Assembly (NCBI RefSeq): GCF_016887565.1
Contig: NZ_CP069396.1
Location: forward strand, 11,700,001-11,764,000
From: Archangium violaceum
Lineage (GTDB): Bacteria; Myxococcota; Myxococcia; Myxococcales; Myxococcaceae
DNA: 64,000 nucleotides
Direction of reading: 5' to 3'
Below, in pieces: positions 24,015-35,810 of the stretch. The first letter of the stretch is position 1. Every line of letters begins with the position of its first letter. The notes under the pieces are model-generated. The model saw only the letters and a program-made list of their open reading frames with translations, made no database searches and was not told where the DNA came from. The position numbers and the translations under genes were made by a program.

Positions 24015-25349
24015 CTATCCGACGGCTTCGCCTTCCGCCTCTCCCGAGGGCTCCGCGGAGGGCTCCGCTCCGGAGGAGGAAGCCGCGGGCTTGCGACGCG
24101 GGAAGAACCGTCTCCAGGACAGGGCGAAGCCCGTCCACACGAGCAGCACTCCGCCCAGCGAGGCGATGGCCGCGACGAGCTGGCCGCCCCATCCGAGCGC
24201 CTCGCCGGTGTGCAGGAAGCGCATCCACGTGCGCATCTGGCGGCCCGGGGTGTAGTCCGAGAAGCCCTCCCGGCGCAGCACCTCGCCGGTGAAGGGATCG
24301 AACACGAGCTGCGCCGAGGCGAAGAGCGGCCAGCCGCCCTGCTCGCGGATGGCGAAGTTGACCGGCTGCGGGCCCTTGGCGCGCGCTTCGTTGCCACCGG
24401 GGCCACCGCCTCCCCGCTGACCGCCCTGCTCTCCCCGAGGCCCTTGCGCGCCCTGGGGACCCTGCGCCCCTTGAGGACCCTGGGGCCGACCACCACCGCC
24501 ACCACCCCCGAGGCGCAGCGTCACGCTCTCATGGGCCGGCACCTGCTGCTGGGCCCTGGCCAGCAGGGCATCGAGGCCGAGCGGCTTCGCGCCGGCGGGC
24601 GGCTCGGGCACCGTGACCGATGGCGGAGCGGCCGGGCCCTGCGCGGCCGGAGGCTTCTCTCCCGCCAGCGTGAAGATGAGATTCGAGGCCCAGCGGTAGG
24701 AGATGACCATGCCCGAGGCCGTCAGGATGACGAGGATGGGCAGGCACCAGAAGCCGATCACGTTGTGCCAGTTCCAGTCACGCGCCTTGCCCCGGATGTT
24801 GAGCCTGAACCAGAGCGAGGGCCGGACCGTCCGCCACGTCCACTTCCGGGGCCACCACAGATAGAGGCCCGAGAGTCCGAGGAAGAGGAAGGCGGCGTTG
24901 CAGGCCCCGGTGATGGCCTTGCCCACGGGGGTGTTGTCCCCCTTGGCACCGAGCCACCGGTGCCACTCCTCCATCACATGGAAGAACCCGCGCCAGCCTC
25001 CGTCTCCCGCCGCGAGCACCTCCCCGGTGTAGGGATTCACGTAGGCCACGCCCGTGCGTCCGAGGCTCACCATCACGGTGGAGCCCGGCTCCGGATACAC
25101 CGTCACCCCCGAGGGCTGCCCCTCCGGCCGGGCGGCGCGCACCCGGGCCACCAGCTCGTCCACCGGCAGGCGCGGCGCGTCCGGCGTGGGCGGTTGCACC
25201 CGCCGGACCTCGCTCTCGGCCCAGGCGAGGAGCTGCGGCTTGAAGGCGATCGCCGCTCCCGTGAAGGACATGATCGCGATCACGACGCCAGCGATGACAC
25301 CCGATACGAGGTGCATCCAGAAGAGGATGTTGCGGAAGGTTCGACTCAT
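24015..25349 (-). CDS. PepSY-associated membrane protein with collagen-like insert
   Basis: 444 residues. Four membrane helices (about 12-34, 146-166, 196-218, 390-412) and two periplasmic PepSY-type segments, one with TVMVSLGRTGVAYVNPYTGEV and one with AQLVFDPFTGEVLRR. Conserved His residues next to helices (His13, His124/130, His195, His380) match the haem/iron reductase-like PiuB/FoxB group that reduces ferric siderophores. Residues 281-327 are an insert of seven glycines followed by Gly-Pro-Gln/Gly-Ala-Gln triplets and more glycines, not part of the family. It lies between the TonB-like gene and the acyltransferase, in one probable Fur-controlled operon. Confidence 0.87.
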   Translation of the reverse strand: MSRTFRNILFWMHLVSGVIAGVVIAIMSFTGAAIAFKPQLLAWAESEVRRVQPPTPDAPRLPVDELVARVRAARPEGQPSGVTVYPEPGSTVMVSLGRTGVAYVNPYTGEVLAAGDGGWRGFFHVMEEWHRWLGAKGDNTPVGKAITGACNAAFLFLGLSGLYLWWPRKWTWRTVRPSLWFRLNIRGKARDWNWHNVIGFWCLPILVILTASGMVISYRWASNLIFTLAGEKPPAAQGPAAPPSVTVPEPPAGAKPLGLDALLARAQQQVPAHESVTLRLGGGGGGGRPQGPQGAQGPQGAQGPRGEQGGQRGGGGPGGNEARAKGPQPVNFAIREQGGWPLFASAQLVFDPFTGEVLRREGFSDYTPGRQMRTWMRFLHTGEALGWGGQLVAAIASLGGVLLVWTGFALSWRRFFPRRKPAASSSGAEPSAEPSGEAEGEAVG

Positions 25350-25365
25350 GGAGCGCAGCGGGCCT

Positions 25366-26217
25366 TCACTTCAGGGAGAACTGGAGAGGAACGTCGATGA
25401 CGACACGCACCGGCCGGCCCTGGCGGCCGAGCGCCGGGGAGAAGCGCCACCGGTTGACGGCGGAGATGGCCGCCGCGTCGAGCTCGGGAACGGAGCGGAT
25501 GACGCGCGTGTGCTCCGTCTCGACGCGCCCATCGGTGCCGATGATGATCCGCACCAGGACCACCCCCTCGATGCCCTCGGAGCGGGCCCGCCGGGGGTAA
25601 TGGGGAGTCACCTGCTCGAGCACCTCCGGACGACGTGACACCTGCTTCACGTCGAGAGCCGTGCCTCCCGTCGCGCCCAACGCGCTGCCTTCCACCCCGT
25701 CGAGGGCACCGCCCACGATTCCCGCCACCACTCCCCCGACACCCGAGAGGCCCACCTCGGGGGAGGCCTCCTGGGAAACCTCGGTCTCCTCCACTGCCGC
25801 CTCGATCACGGGCGCCGGCTCCACGGGAGCGGGGGCCACCTCGGGAAGACGCGAGGGCTGGGGAGGCACGAGAGCCGGACGCGGGGCGGGCACGCGAGCC
25901 TGACGCGCAACCCGCTCCGTCCGCGCCGCATGCGAACCCGCGGCGGCCCGAGGCGGCGCGGGAGTGAGGAACACCAGCTCCGGCTCCTCTGGCCGCGCGG
26001 GCGCCCCGGCCGGAGCGCGCAGGGCCGAGAGCCCCACGAACGCGACCGCCCCGGCATGCACGAGCACGGTGAGCACGAGCGCCCAGCCCCACCGCCCCCA
26101 CGCCTCCTCTCCCCGGACCTCGCCCATGAGGAACAACCCCGGGGCGGGCTCCACCTGGGACGGCGCGAGCCCGGATGATCCGACCTCGGAGGGCTCGACC
26201 GCTCCCGCCAACGCCAT
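25366..26217 (-). CDS. TonB family energy-transducing protein
   Basis: 283 residues from ATG 26217, preceded by GAGGAG; the frame is open for another 2.5 kb but only as the antisense of the receptor gene. One membrane helix at about 43-64, then a long Pro/Ala/Glu-rich periplasmic spacer (65-195), then a TonB_C domain (196-283) with VTPHYPRRARSEGIEGVVLV and AISAVNRWRFSPA, the YP box and the terminal strand typical of TonB. It would couple the proton-motive force (through ExbB/ExbD, not in this window) to the neighbouring receptor. The Fur-like box is 25 bases upstream of the start. Confidence 0.9.
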   Translation of the reverse strand: MALAGAVEPSEVGSSGLAPSQVEPAPGLFLMGEVRGEEAWGRWGWALVLTVLVHAGAVAFVGLSALRAPAGAPARPEEPELVFLTPAPPRAAAGSHAARTERVARQARVPAPRPALVPPQPSRLPEVAPAPVEPAPVIEAAVEETEVSQEASPEVGLSGVGGVVAGIVGGALDGVEGSALGATGGTALDVKQVSRRPEVLEQVTPHYPRRARSEGIEGVVLVRIIIGTDGRVETEHTRVIRSVPELDAAAISAVNRWRFSPALGRQGRPVRVVIDVPLQFSLK

Positions 26218-26240
26218 GACATCTCCTCGTACCGTAGGGC

Positions 26241-26266
26241 TGAAATTGAGAATCGTTCTCATTTTC
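26241..26266. promoter_or_regulatory. Fur-like operator 1 (TonB side)
   Basis: TGAGAA-TCG-TTCTCA (26247-26261) inside an AT-rich patch, a Fur-box-like inverted repeat. It lies 25-50 bases upstream of the TonB-like start, where a repressor would block its promoter. Confidence 0.65.
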
Positions 26267-26370
26267 GTCCTTTGGCGTATCGCAACATGAGCAGGCGCGT
26301 CAACCCAGGGGAGGGAGCGGGCCCTGGGGCGTCCAGCAGAACAACATACTTGCTCTTCCCAGGGAATCTG

Positions 26371-26389
26371 AATATGAGAATCACATTCA
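26371..26389. promoter_or_regulatory. Fur-like operator 2 (receptor side)
   Basis: GAATATGA-GAA-TCACATTC, an imperfect inverted repeat (7 of 8 pairs) about 100 bases upstream of the receptor start, in the only other AT-rich patch of this divergent region. Together with the first box it suggests iron control of both arms. Confidence 0.55.
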
Positions 26390-26487
26390 GAATGAAATCC
26401 GAGCCGGCCGCGAGAAGCGGTCGCCGGGTCCGCGCGTGATCGCGCGAGCCGGTCCTCTCCAGCGTGGACCGACGGAGACAGCACGCA

Positions 26488-28728
26488 ATGACATCCCCCA
26501 AGCATGGCAAGGCAGGCATCCGCTCGATCAAGGGCCATCCAGGAGGCGTGCGCGGCGCGCTGCGACCCTGGAGTCAGGCCGCGGTCGGCCTTGCATCGGC
26601 ACTGGCCGCCAGCGGCGCGGTCGCCCAGGAGACGACGGGGACGGAGCCCCAGAAGCCGGCCGAGGACCACTACGTGCTGCCGACGGTCCAGGTGGTGGGC
26701 GAGTCGGAGTCGGAGAGCTACAACCCCCAGGAGAGCAGCCTCACGCGGCTGCCCAGGCCGCTGGTGGACACGCCGCAGACGGTGACGGTGGTGCCCGAGC
26801 AGCTCATCGAGGAGCAGAACGCGACGACGGTGCGCGATGCCCTGCGCAATGTCTCCGGCATCACGATCAGCGCGGCCGAGGGCGGCCGCCAGGGCGACAA
26901 CTTCATCCTCCGCGGCTTCTCGGCGCAGACGGACGTGAGCCGTGACGGCGTGCGCGACCTGGGCTGGTACACGCGCGACACCTTCAACATCGGTGGGGTC
27001 GAGGTCTTCTTCGGGCCCTCCTCCGTCCTCTTCGGGCGTGGCTCGACGGGCGGCGCCGTCAATCTGGCCACGAAGAAGCCGGTCAAGCGCTCCTTCCAGG
27101 AGCTGAGCCTGACCGGCGGCACCGCGCCCTGGGGCCGCGTGGAGGTGGACGTCAACCAGGTCATCACCGATAGCATCCAGGTGCGCGTCAACGCCGCGGG
27201 GCAGCTCTCCCAGGTGGCGGGGCGTGATCTGGCCGAGCAGAACCGCGCCGGCTTCGCCCCCTCCATCCGCTTCGAGCTGGGCAAGAACACGTCGATCGAC
27301 GTCGACTACCTCTACCAGCGGGAAGACAGCTTCCCGGACTACGGCCATCCCTATTTCAATGGCTACCCGGTCTCGGTCACCCTCGGCGTTCCGCGCAACG
27401 CCATCTATGGTGTGGAGGGCTCGGACACCGAGCGGGTGAATGCCCACATCGGGACCGCGCGCTTCCAGCACCGGTTCGGGAATGGTCTGACGCTGACGGA
27501 CACGCTGCGCTACGGCGGAGTGGACCGGTTCTCCCGGCCCACGTCGCCGCGCGGACTCTCCCCCACCGACGCCCCGACGACGATCGGCCGGGAGCGCTAC
27601 CAGACCGACACGGACAACACCAACCTCATCAACCAGACGGATGTGCGCGGAGAGTTCCAGACCGGCATCCTGAAGCACACCGCGAACGCCGGGCTCGAGC
27701 TGGCCTGGGAGACGCGCGACCAGCTCCGCTTCAACCTGCCCGCGGTGAATCTGTCCACCGGGACCAACCTCCCCGCCGACCTGTTCGACCCGGCTCCCTC
27801 GCCCGACCTCTCCCCCGTCAACAAGGTCTTCTCCACCTCCAACGACACCGATCAGCGCACGGTGGGCGTCTACGCGTCGGATCAGATCCAGATCACCCGC
27901 TTCCTCGAGGTGCTCGGCTCCGTCCGCTTCGACTCCTTCAAGACGAAGTACTCCTCGGTGAGCAGCACGAACGTCGTCACCCGGCTGGAGAACACCGACA
28001 CGTTCTTCAACTGGCGCGCCGGCCTCGTCTTCCACCCCCTGGAGAAGACGAGCCTCTACGCCATGTACGGCACCTCCGCCAATCCCTCGGCGGAAGCCGG
28101 CACGCTGCCCACCGGCACGGAGAGCCTCGAGCCGGAGCGGAACAACATCTACGAGGTGGGCGCCAAGGCGGACCTGCTCGACGAGCGGCTGGGCTTGAGC
28201 GCGGCCGTCTTCCGCCTGGACAAGACGAACGCGCGCGTGCCGAACACCGACCCCAACGGGCCCCCGCAGATCCTCGCGGGCGCGCAGCGCGTGCAGGGCT
28301 TCAACTTCGGCGCGGGCGGCCTCATCCTCGAGCGCTGGCGGTTGATCGCCAACTACACCTTCATGGAGTCGGAGATCCGCGAGCACACCAACGAGTACCT
28401 CGTGGGCCAGCGGCTGCCGAACACGCCCAAGCACAGCATCTCGCTGTGGACGACCGTGGAGGTCATCGACAACCTCACGCTCGGTGGCGGCGCCGTCTAC
28501 CAGGACGTGACGGTCGTCAACAACCCGACCTCCACGGCGCAGGTGCTCAACAAGGTGCCCAACTTCTGGCGCTTCGATGCCTTCGCCAGCTACGCGGTGG
28601 GCCCCGTCCAGCTCCAGCTCAACGTGAACAACCTCACCAATGAGCTGTACTACGGCCAGTACTACAGTGGGCAGGCCGTTCCCGCCGAGACGCGCTCGGC
28701 CAGCCTGACCGGTAGGGTCCGCTTCTAG
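26488..28728 (+). CDS. TonB-dependent siderophore receptor (catecholate/Fiu-PiuA type)
   Basis: 746 residues from ATG 26488 (GGAG upstream; a GTG at 26464 is possible). Signal peptide region up to AVAQE (~45). A TonB-box-like stretch ([11 protein letters not shown]), then the plug domain (about 75-190: [53 protein letters not shown]), then a 22-strand barrel ending with Phe (LTGRVRF). The partner PiuC/YbiX gene 23 bases downstream reproduces the fiu-ybiX and piuA-piuC order, supporting ferric catecholate uptake. Preceded by Fur-like boxes. Confidence 0.92.
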   Translation: MTSPKHGKAGIRSIKGHPGGVRGALRPWSQAAVGLASALAASGAVAQETTGTEPQKPAEDHYVLPTVQVVGESESESYNPQESSLTRLPRPLVDTPQTVTVVPEQLIEEQNATTVRDALRNVSGITISAAEGGRQGDNFILRGFSAQTDVSRDGVRDLGWYTRDTFNIGGVEVFFGPSSVLFGRGSTGGAVNLATKKPVKRSFQELSLTGGTAPWGRVEVDVNQVITDSIQVRVNAAGQLSQVAGRDLAEQNRAGFAPSIRFELGKNTSIDVDYLYQREDSFPDYGHPYFNGYPVSVTLGVPRNAIYGVEGSDTERVNAHIGTARFQHRFGNGLTLTDTLRYGGVDRFSRPTSPRGLSPTDAPTTIGRERYQTDTDNTNLINQTDVRGEFQTGILKHTANAGLELAWETRDQLRFNLPAVNLSTGTNLPADLFDPAPSPDLSPVNKVFSTSNDTDQRTVGVYASDQIQITRFLEVLGSVRFDSFKTKYSSVSSTNVVTRLENTDTFFNWRAGLVFHPLEKTSLYAMYGTSANPSAEAGTLPTGTESLEPERNNIYEVGAKADLLDERLGLSAAVFRLDKTNARVPNTDPNGPPQILAGAQRVQGFNFGAGGLILERWRLIANYTFMESEIREHTNEYLVGQRLPNTPKHSISLWTTVEVIDNLTLGGGAVYQDVTVVNNPTSTAQVLNKVPNFWRFDAFASYAVGPVQLQLNVNNLTNELYYGQYYSGQAVPAETRSASLTGRVRF

Positions 28729-28751
28729 CTCCATGCGGTGAGGACGTTTCC

Positions 28752-29432
28752 ATGATGCTCCACATCCCCAACGTCCTCACCGCCGAGCAGGTGGCCCGCT
28801 GCCGCGCGATCTTCGACCAGGCCTCCTGGGAAGACGGCCGCGTCACCGCGGGCTACCAGTCCGCGCAGGTGAAGAAGAACCTGCAGCTTCCGGAGAACAG
28901 CCCGCAGGCCCGGGAGCTCGGAGACCTCGTGCTCGCGGGCCTCGAGCGCAGTCCCCTGTTCATCTCGGCCGTGCTGCCTCAGCGGGTGTTTCCTCCGCTC
29001 TTCAACCGCTACGACGCGAGCATGTCCTTCGGCTCGCACGTCGACAACGCCATCCGCCCCATCCCCGGCACCCCGCTGCGCATCCGCACCGACGTCTCCG
29101 CCACGCTCTTCCTGTCCGACCTCGAGAGCTATGACGGCGGAGAGCTCGTCGTGGAGGACACCTATGGCAGCCACGCGGTGAAGCTGCCCGCGGGCGACCT
29201 CATCGTCTATCCCTCGACGAGCCTGCACCATGTCACGCCAGTGACCCGTGGTGTCCGGCTCGCCTCGTTCTTCTGGGTGCAGAGCATGGTGCGCGAGGCG
29301 AGCCAGCGCGCGCTGCTGTTCGACCTCGACACGGCCATCATGCAGCTCAACCAGGAGGTGCCCAAGAGCCCCTCCCTCGTCATGCTCACGGGCGTCTACC
29401 ACAACCTGCTCAGGCAGTGGGCCGAGCCCTGA
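28752..29432 (+). CDS. Fe(II)/2-oxoglutarate dioxygenase, PiuC/YbiX (PKHD-type hydroxylase)
   Basis: 226 residues, normal for PiuC/YbiX. The iron triad is His96-x-Asp98 (SFGSHVDNA) and His159 ([10 protein letters not shown]), with Arg169 as the 2-oxoglutarate anchor (RGVRLASFF). GAGGA precedes ATG 28752; a second ATG follows immediately. It is co-transcribed with the siderophore receptor. In Pseudomonas and E. coli the homologs are iron-repressed and sit beside a catecholate receptor; the substrate is unknown, with proposals including modification of siderophore-type molecules. Confidence 0.92.
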   Translation: MMLHIPNVLTAEQVARCRAIFDQASWEDGRVTAGYQSAQVKKNLQLPENSPQARELGDLVLAGLERSPLFISAVLPQRVFPPLFNRYDASMSFGSHVDNAIRPIPGTPLRIRTDVSATLFLSDLESYDGGELVVEDTYGSHAVKLPAGDLIVYPSTSLHHVTPVTRGVRLASFFWVQSMVREASQRALLFDLDTAIMQLNQEVPKSPSLVMLTGVYHNLLRQWAEP

Positions 29433-29480
29433 GGAAGCGTCCTCGACGTCCGTGTGCCTGGTCCTGATGCCCGTGGATGT

Positions 29481-29514
29481 CCCCTCTCCCCCTGGGAGAG
29501 GGATAGGGTGAGGG
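29481..29514 (-). repeat. REP-like element, inverted partner of 29549
   Basis: CCCCTCTCCCCCTGGGAGAGGG then TAGGGTGAGGGT: the REP unit in reverse orientation, in the gap after the PiuC-like gene. With the copy at 29549 it forms a head-to-head pair 34 bases apart. Confidence 0.8.
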
Positions 29515-29548
29515 TCTTTCCTCAGCACCGTGGTCAACCAGGGCGACG

Positions 29549-29584
29549 ACCCTCACCCCCCGCCCTCTCCCAGGGGGAGAGGGA
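29549..29584 (+). repeat. REP-like element, inverted partner of 29481
   Basis: ACCCTCACCCCCCGCCCTCT followed by CCCAGGGGGAGAGGG. It lies just beyond the 3' end of the leftward MpaB-family gene. The pair could fold into a large cruciform between two convergent gene ends. Confidence 0.8.
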
Positions 29585-29599
29585 GCATGCGCAACCCAA

Positions 29600-30739
29600 T
29601 TAGAGCTGCTGCTCCCGGCTGCGCACGTTCCACGTCTCTCGCAGGGAGTCGGGGATTCGGAACGGCGGACGCTCTCCCCCTCGTCCCACCCAGACGATGC
29701 CCTCCAGCAGCTTGCGCCCGAACAGCTCGCTGAGCTTCTCCGCCACGATGTTCTGCTCGTCGCTCTCGTCCATCACCCACCCCAGCAGCTTCAGCGGCTT
29801 CACCAGCGCTCGCGTCCAGTCCGACGGCGGCACGGCGATCAGCTCCGCTGTCTTCTCCCCCACCAGGTAGCGGATGAGCGTGCTGCTCAACCCATCGAAG
29901 AGGTTGCCGGGGATGATGTGCTCCAGCAGATCGATGAGGGCCTTCGTCATCGCCTGGCCCTCGGGGCATGCGTGCAACACGCGCCCCAGGATGACGTCCG
30001 TGAGGACCTCGCCGTCCTCGAACGACTCCGGCAGCAGGCGCTCGTCCACGCCCATCACGTAACCCACCACCCGCCACGCGTGATAGTAGGCCTGCGCCTC
30101 GCGCGCCGAGAGCGTGTAGCCCAGCTTCACCAGCGCGCGGATCGTCACCACCGAGAACGTCACCAGCGTGCCCGCCATGTCCTCCTGGTTGATGGGCTGG
30201 CCCCACTCGGGATTCCACCGGCCGCTCTGACGGATGAGGTGGCGCACGGCGGCGTGCATCAGCCGCACCTTCTGCGCGTCCCGGATTCCCCACCCGTCGT
30301 GCTCGAGCCCCCCGGGGCTCATCACGTCCACCACCATCTGCGCCGTCTCCACGATGCGCCGCTGGGTGTCCGTCTGCAGGCGCGCCGTCATGTGCAGCAC
30401 CTGCACGCCCTCGGCGCCCGCGTAACAGATGGGCAGACTCGCGCACACCAGCGCCACCACCGACAGCGGGCCACACCGGCTGAACACCGCCTGCCCCTCG
30501 CGGATGAGCTCCTTGTCCGCCCACGAGGGCAGCTTCGCGCTCTGCTCGAAGTAGCCGCGCAGCGGCACCGGCAGCTGCTCCGCCGTCACCGACTCGTGGG
30601 CCACCAGCTGCTTCATCAGCCCGTTGGCCGAGCCCACCATCCCCTGCGCGAAGAGGCTCCGCACCGCCTCGTCGGCCGGCGGATCACACTGCTCGCGCAT
30701 GGCATCCAGGAACTCGTTCGTCCAGCGCTCGTCCGTCAT
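29600..30739 (-). CDS. MpaB/latex-clearing-protein-like oxygenase (DUF2236)
   Basis: 379 residues from ATG 30739; the longer frame to 30964 has no ribosome site. The block INQEDMAGTLVTFSVVTIRA and an earlier VRLMHAAVRHLIRQS are typical of DUF2236 proteins, which include the haem-dependent rubber oxygenase Lcp and MpaB-like proteins; His residues in the latter block are candidate haem ligands. No signal peptide is evident, unlike secreted Lcp. It is 106 bases downstream of the sensor-kinase gene in the same direction and may be the last gene of the efflux operon, though that link is weak. Substrate unknown. Confidence 0.82.
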   Translation of the reverse strand: MTDERWTNEFLDAMREQCDPPADEAVRSLFAQGMVGSANGLMKQLVAHESVTAEQLPVPLRGYFEQSAKLPSWADKELIREGQAVFSRCGPLSVVALVCASLPICYAGAEGVQVLHMTARLQTDTQRRIVETAQMVVDVMSPGGLEHDGWGIRDAQKVRLMHAAVRHLIRQSGRWNPEWGQPINQEDMAGTLVTFSVVTIRALVKLGYTLSAREAQAYYHAWRVVGYVMGVDERLLPESFEDGEVLTDVILGRVLHACPEGQAMTKALIDLLEHIIPGNLFDGLSSTLIRYLVGEKTAELIAVPPSDWTRALVKPLKLLGWVMDESDEQNIVAEKLSELFGRKLLEGIVWVGRGGERPPFRIPDSLRETWNVRSREQQL

Positions 30740-30845
30740 GGGAAGTACCCCCGAAATGGCTCCGCCCTCCATTCCCCCCGGAGGACGGGGCGCCAGTGTG
30801 GCACACGCGCCCGGACTGTTCGAGAGTGGATGCCTGCCCGCCCGC

Positions 30846-32570
30846 TCAGTGCACCGGCGGCTCGGGGGGCCGCTCCCGCTCGGCCGGGCGCGAGGCCCGG
30901 GGCAGCGTGAAGGAGAACGTGCTCCCCTGCCCCTCCTCGCTCTCCACCTCCACCGAGCCACCATGGGCCTGCACCAGCCCCCAGCTGATGAAGAGGCCGA
31001 GCCCCGTGCCCTTCTTCCCCGTCCCCTCCGCCTGCCAGAAGGGCTGGAAGAGGTGGGGCAGCGCTTCGGCGGAGATGCCCGGGCCGGTGTCGTGCACGCG
31101 GAAGCGCACGAACTCCTCCCCGCACTCCACCACCACCGTCACGCTCCCACCCTCGGGGGTGAACTTGAGGGCATTGCCCACCAGGTTGGACAGCACCTGG
31201 AAGACGCGGTCCCGGTCGCAGCTCACCCGGCAGCGCTCCCGGGGCAGCCGCGTCCGCAATTCAATCCGCTTCTGGATGGCCAGGGGCTCGAGCAGCGCCA
31301 GACCCTCGCGCACCAGGTCGTCCACCCCGTACTGCCCGAGGTCCAGCTTCAACCGGCCCGCCTGGAGGCTGGCCATGTCCAGCAGGTCCCGGATGAGCCG
31401 GTCCATCCGCTGCACCGAGCGCTCGATGGTGCCCGTGTGGTTGCGCATCCGCTCACCCACCTCGCCCTCGGGGATGAGCCGGCGCAGGAGCTGGACGGTC
31501 AACGAGATGCTGCCCAGCGGGTTCTTCAGGTCGTGGCTCACCACGGCCAGCACCTCCTCGCGGGTGCGGACCGCGTTGCGCGCTTCCCGCTCGGCGGCCT
31601 CGGCCCGGGCACGCTCGCGTTGCTGGGCCTCGGCCTCGGCACGCGCGGCCTGCTCCCGTTCCACCAGACGGATCCGCTCCTCCTCGCCCCGCAGGCGCCG
31701 GGCCTCCTCCCGGTCCAGCGCGAACGCGGCCCCCCACACCAGCCCGGCGAAGGTGAGGACGTTCACGGTGGCGATGAGCGCCACGGCGAATGGCAGCGAG
31801 TAGGCCTCCGCCTGGTAGCCCGCGAGCACCAGCCCGGCCTGGAGGATGGGGAGGATGAACGCGGGCGGCAGCAACCAGCGGGAGAGCACCCCGCCCAGGC
31901 CCGAGTGGGTGACGACCTTCATGAAGCCGCGGTCCGGACGGGCACTGAAGACGCCCACGGACAACAGCAGGAAGCACACCGTGGTGTGCACCGCCATCTG
32001 CGCGTAGCGGCTGATGCCGGTGAACTCCCGCAGCCCGTAGAGGTAGCCCAAGAAGCCCACCAGCGAGATGACTCCCGCGAGCGCGGCGAGGTACTGCGCG
32101 GGCCACCCGACCACCCGCGTCTTCAGCTCGATGCTGAGGAGCGACACCCCGAGCAGGAGGAAGCAGATGGCGGTGTTGGGAGCCATGCGCCCCGGATGGC
32201 CGAGCTCCACGCCGAGGACGGGGTCCCTCACGAGAAGCTGGTCGATGCCGAGGTCCACCCCGAAGATGTACTGGGCGAGTGTCGGGCCCGAGATGAGGAT
32301 GAGGAGCCCCGCGCCGACCCGCACCGCCCACTGTCTGAAGACGCTGGGGCGGGAGAAGCTCAACAACACCAGCGTGCTTCCGGAGAGCATGAAGCACAGG
32401 GCCGTGTTGGCCTTCATCGTCGGCAGGCCCGGCCGCAGCCCCTTGAGCGAGGAGATGTCGAACAACCACGCGGCGAACACCACCAGTCCCACGAGCAGGA
32501 CGATGCCGCCCTGGAGTCGCGCGGTCCGCTGGAGGTTCCGACACAGACGCTCGTGGGCCGTCACCTCCAT
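30846..32570 (-). CDS. Membrane-bound sensor histidine kinase
   Basis: 574 residues. The N-terminal 280 residues contain about eight hydrophobic helices (roughly 21-38, 55-71, 85-102, 132-147, 158-180, 194-209, 232-251, 260-284) and no recognised ligand domain. A charged coiled coil (287-335) follows, then HisKA with His346 (VVSHDLKNPLG), HATPase_c with Asn466 (NLVGNALKF), and glycine boxes DTGPGIS and GTGLGLF. Its start is 30 bases downstream of the RND pump stop, so it is in the pump operon; it may sense pump substrates or membrane stress. No cognate regulator directly adjoins it, although an OmpR-type regulator lies upstream of the operon. Confidence 0.9.
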   Translation of the reverse strand: MEVTAHERLCRNLQRTARLQGGIVLLVGLVVFAAWLFDISSLKGLRPGLPTMKANTALCFMLSGSTLVLLSFSRPSVFRQWAVRVGAGLLILISGPTLAQYIFGVDLGIDQLLVRDPVLGVELGHPGRMAPNTAICFLLLGVSLLSIELKTRVVGWPAQYLAALAGVISLVGFLGYLYGLREFTGISRYAQMAVHTTVCFLLLSVGVFSARPDRGFMKVVTHSGLGGVLSRWLLPPAFILPILQAGLVLAGYQAEAYSLPFAVALIATVNVLTFAGLVWGAAFALDREEARRLRGEEERIRLVEREQAARAEAEAQQRERARAEAAEREARNAVRTREEVLAVVSHDLKNPLGSISLTVQLLRRLIPEGEVGERMRNHTGTIERSVQRMDRLIRDLLDMASLQAGRLKLDLGQYGVDDLVREGLALLEPLAIQKRIELRTRLPRERCRVSCDRDRVFQVLSNLVGNALKFTPEGGSVTVVVECGEEFVRFRVHDTGPGISAEALPHLFQPFWQAEGTGKKGTGLGLFISWGLVQAHGGSVEVESEEGQGSTFSFTLPRASRPAERERPPEPPVH

Positions 32571-32600
32571 TGCTCGCCCTCCCTCGGGGCGCGTGCCCGC

Positions 32601-35765
<3,165 letters not shown>

Positions 35766-35810
35766 GAAGGCTCTCCCTCTAATGAGACTAGGCGCGAGTG
35801 GACACGAGGC

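Noticed and set aside
26218-28734. N-terminal extension of the TonB-like protein to 28734
   Set aside because: The extension is antisense to the siderophore receptor. ATG 26217 has a good ribosome site and gives a normal TonB length.
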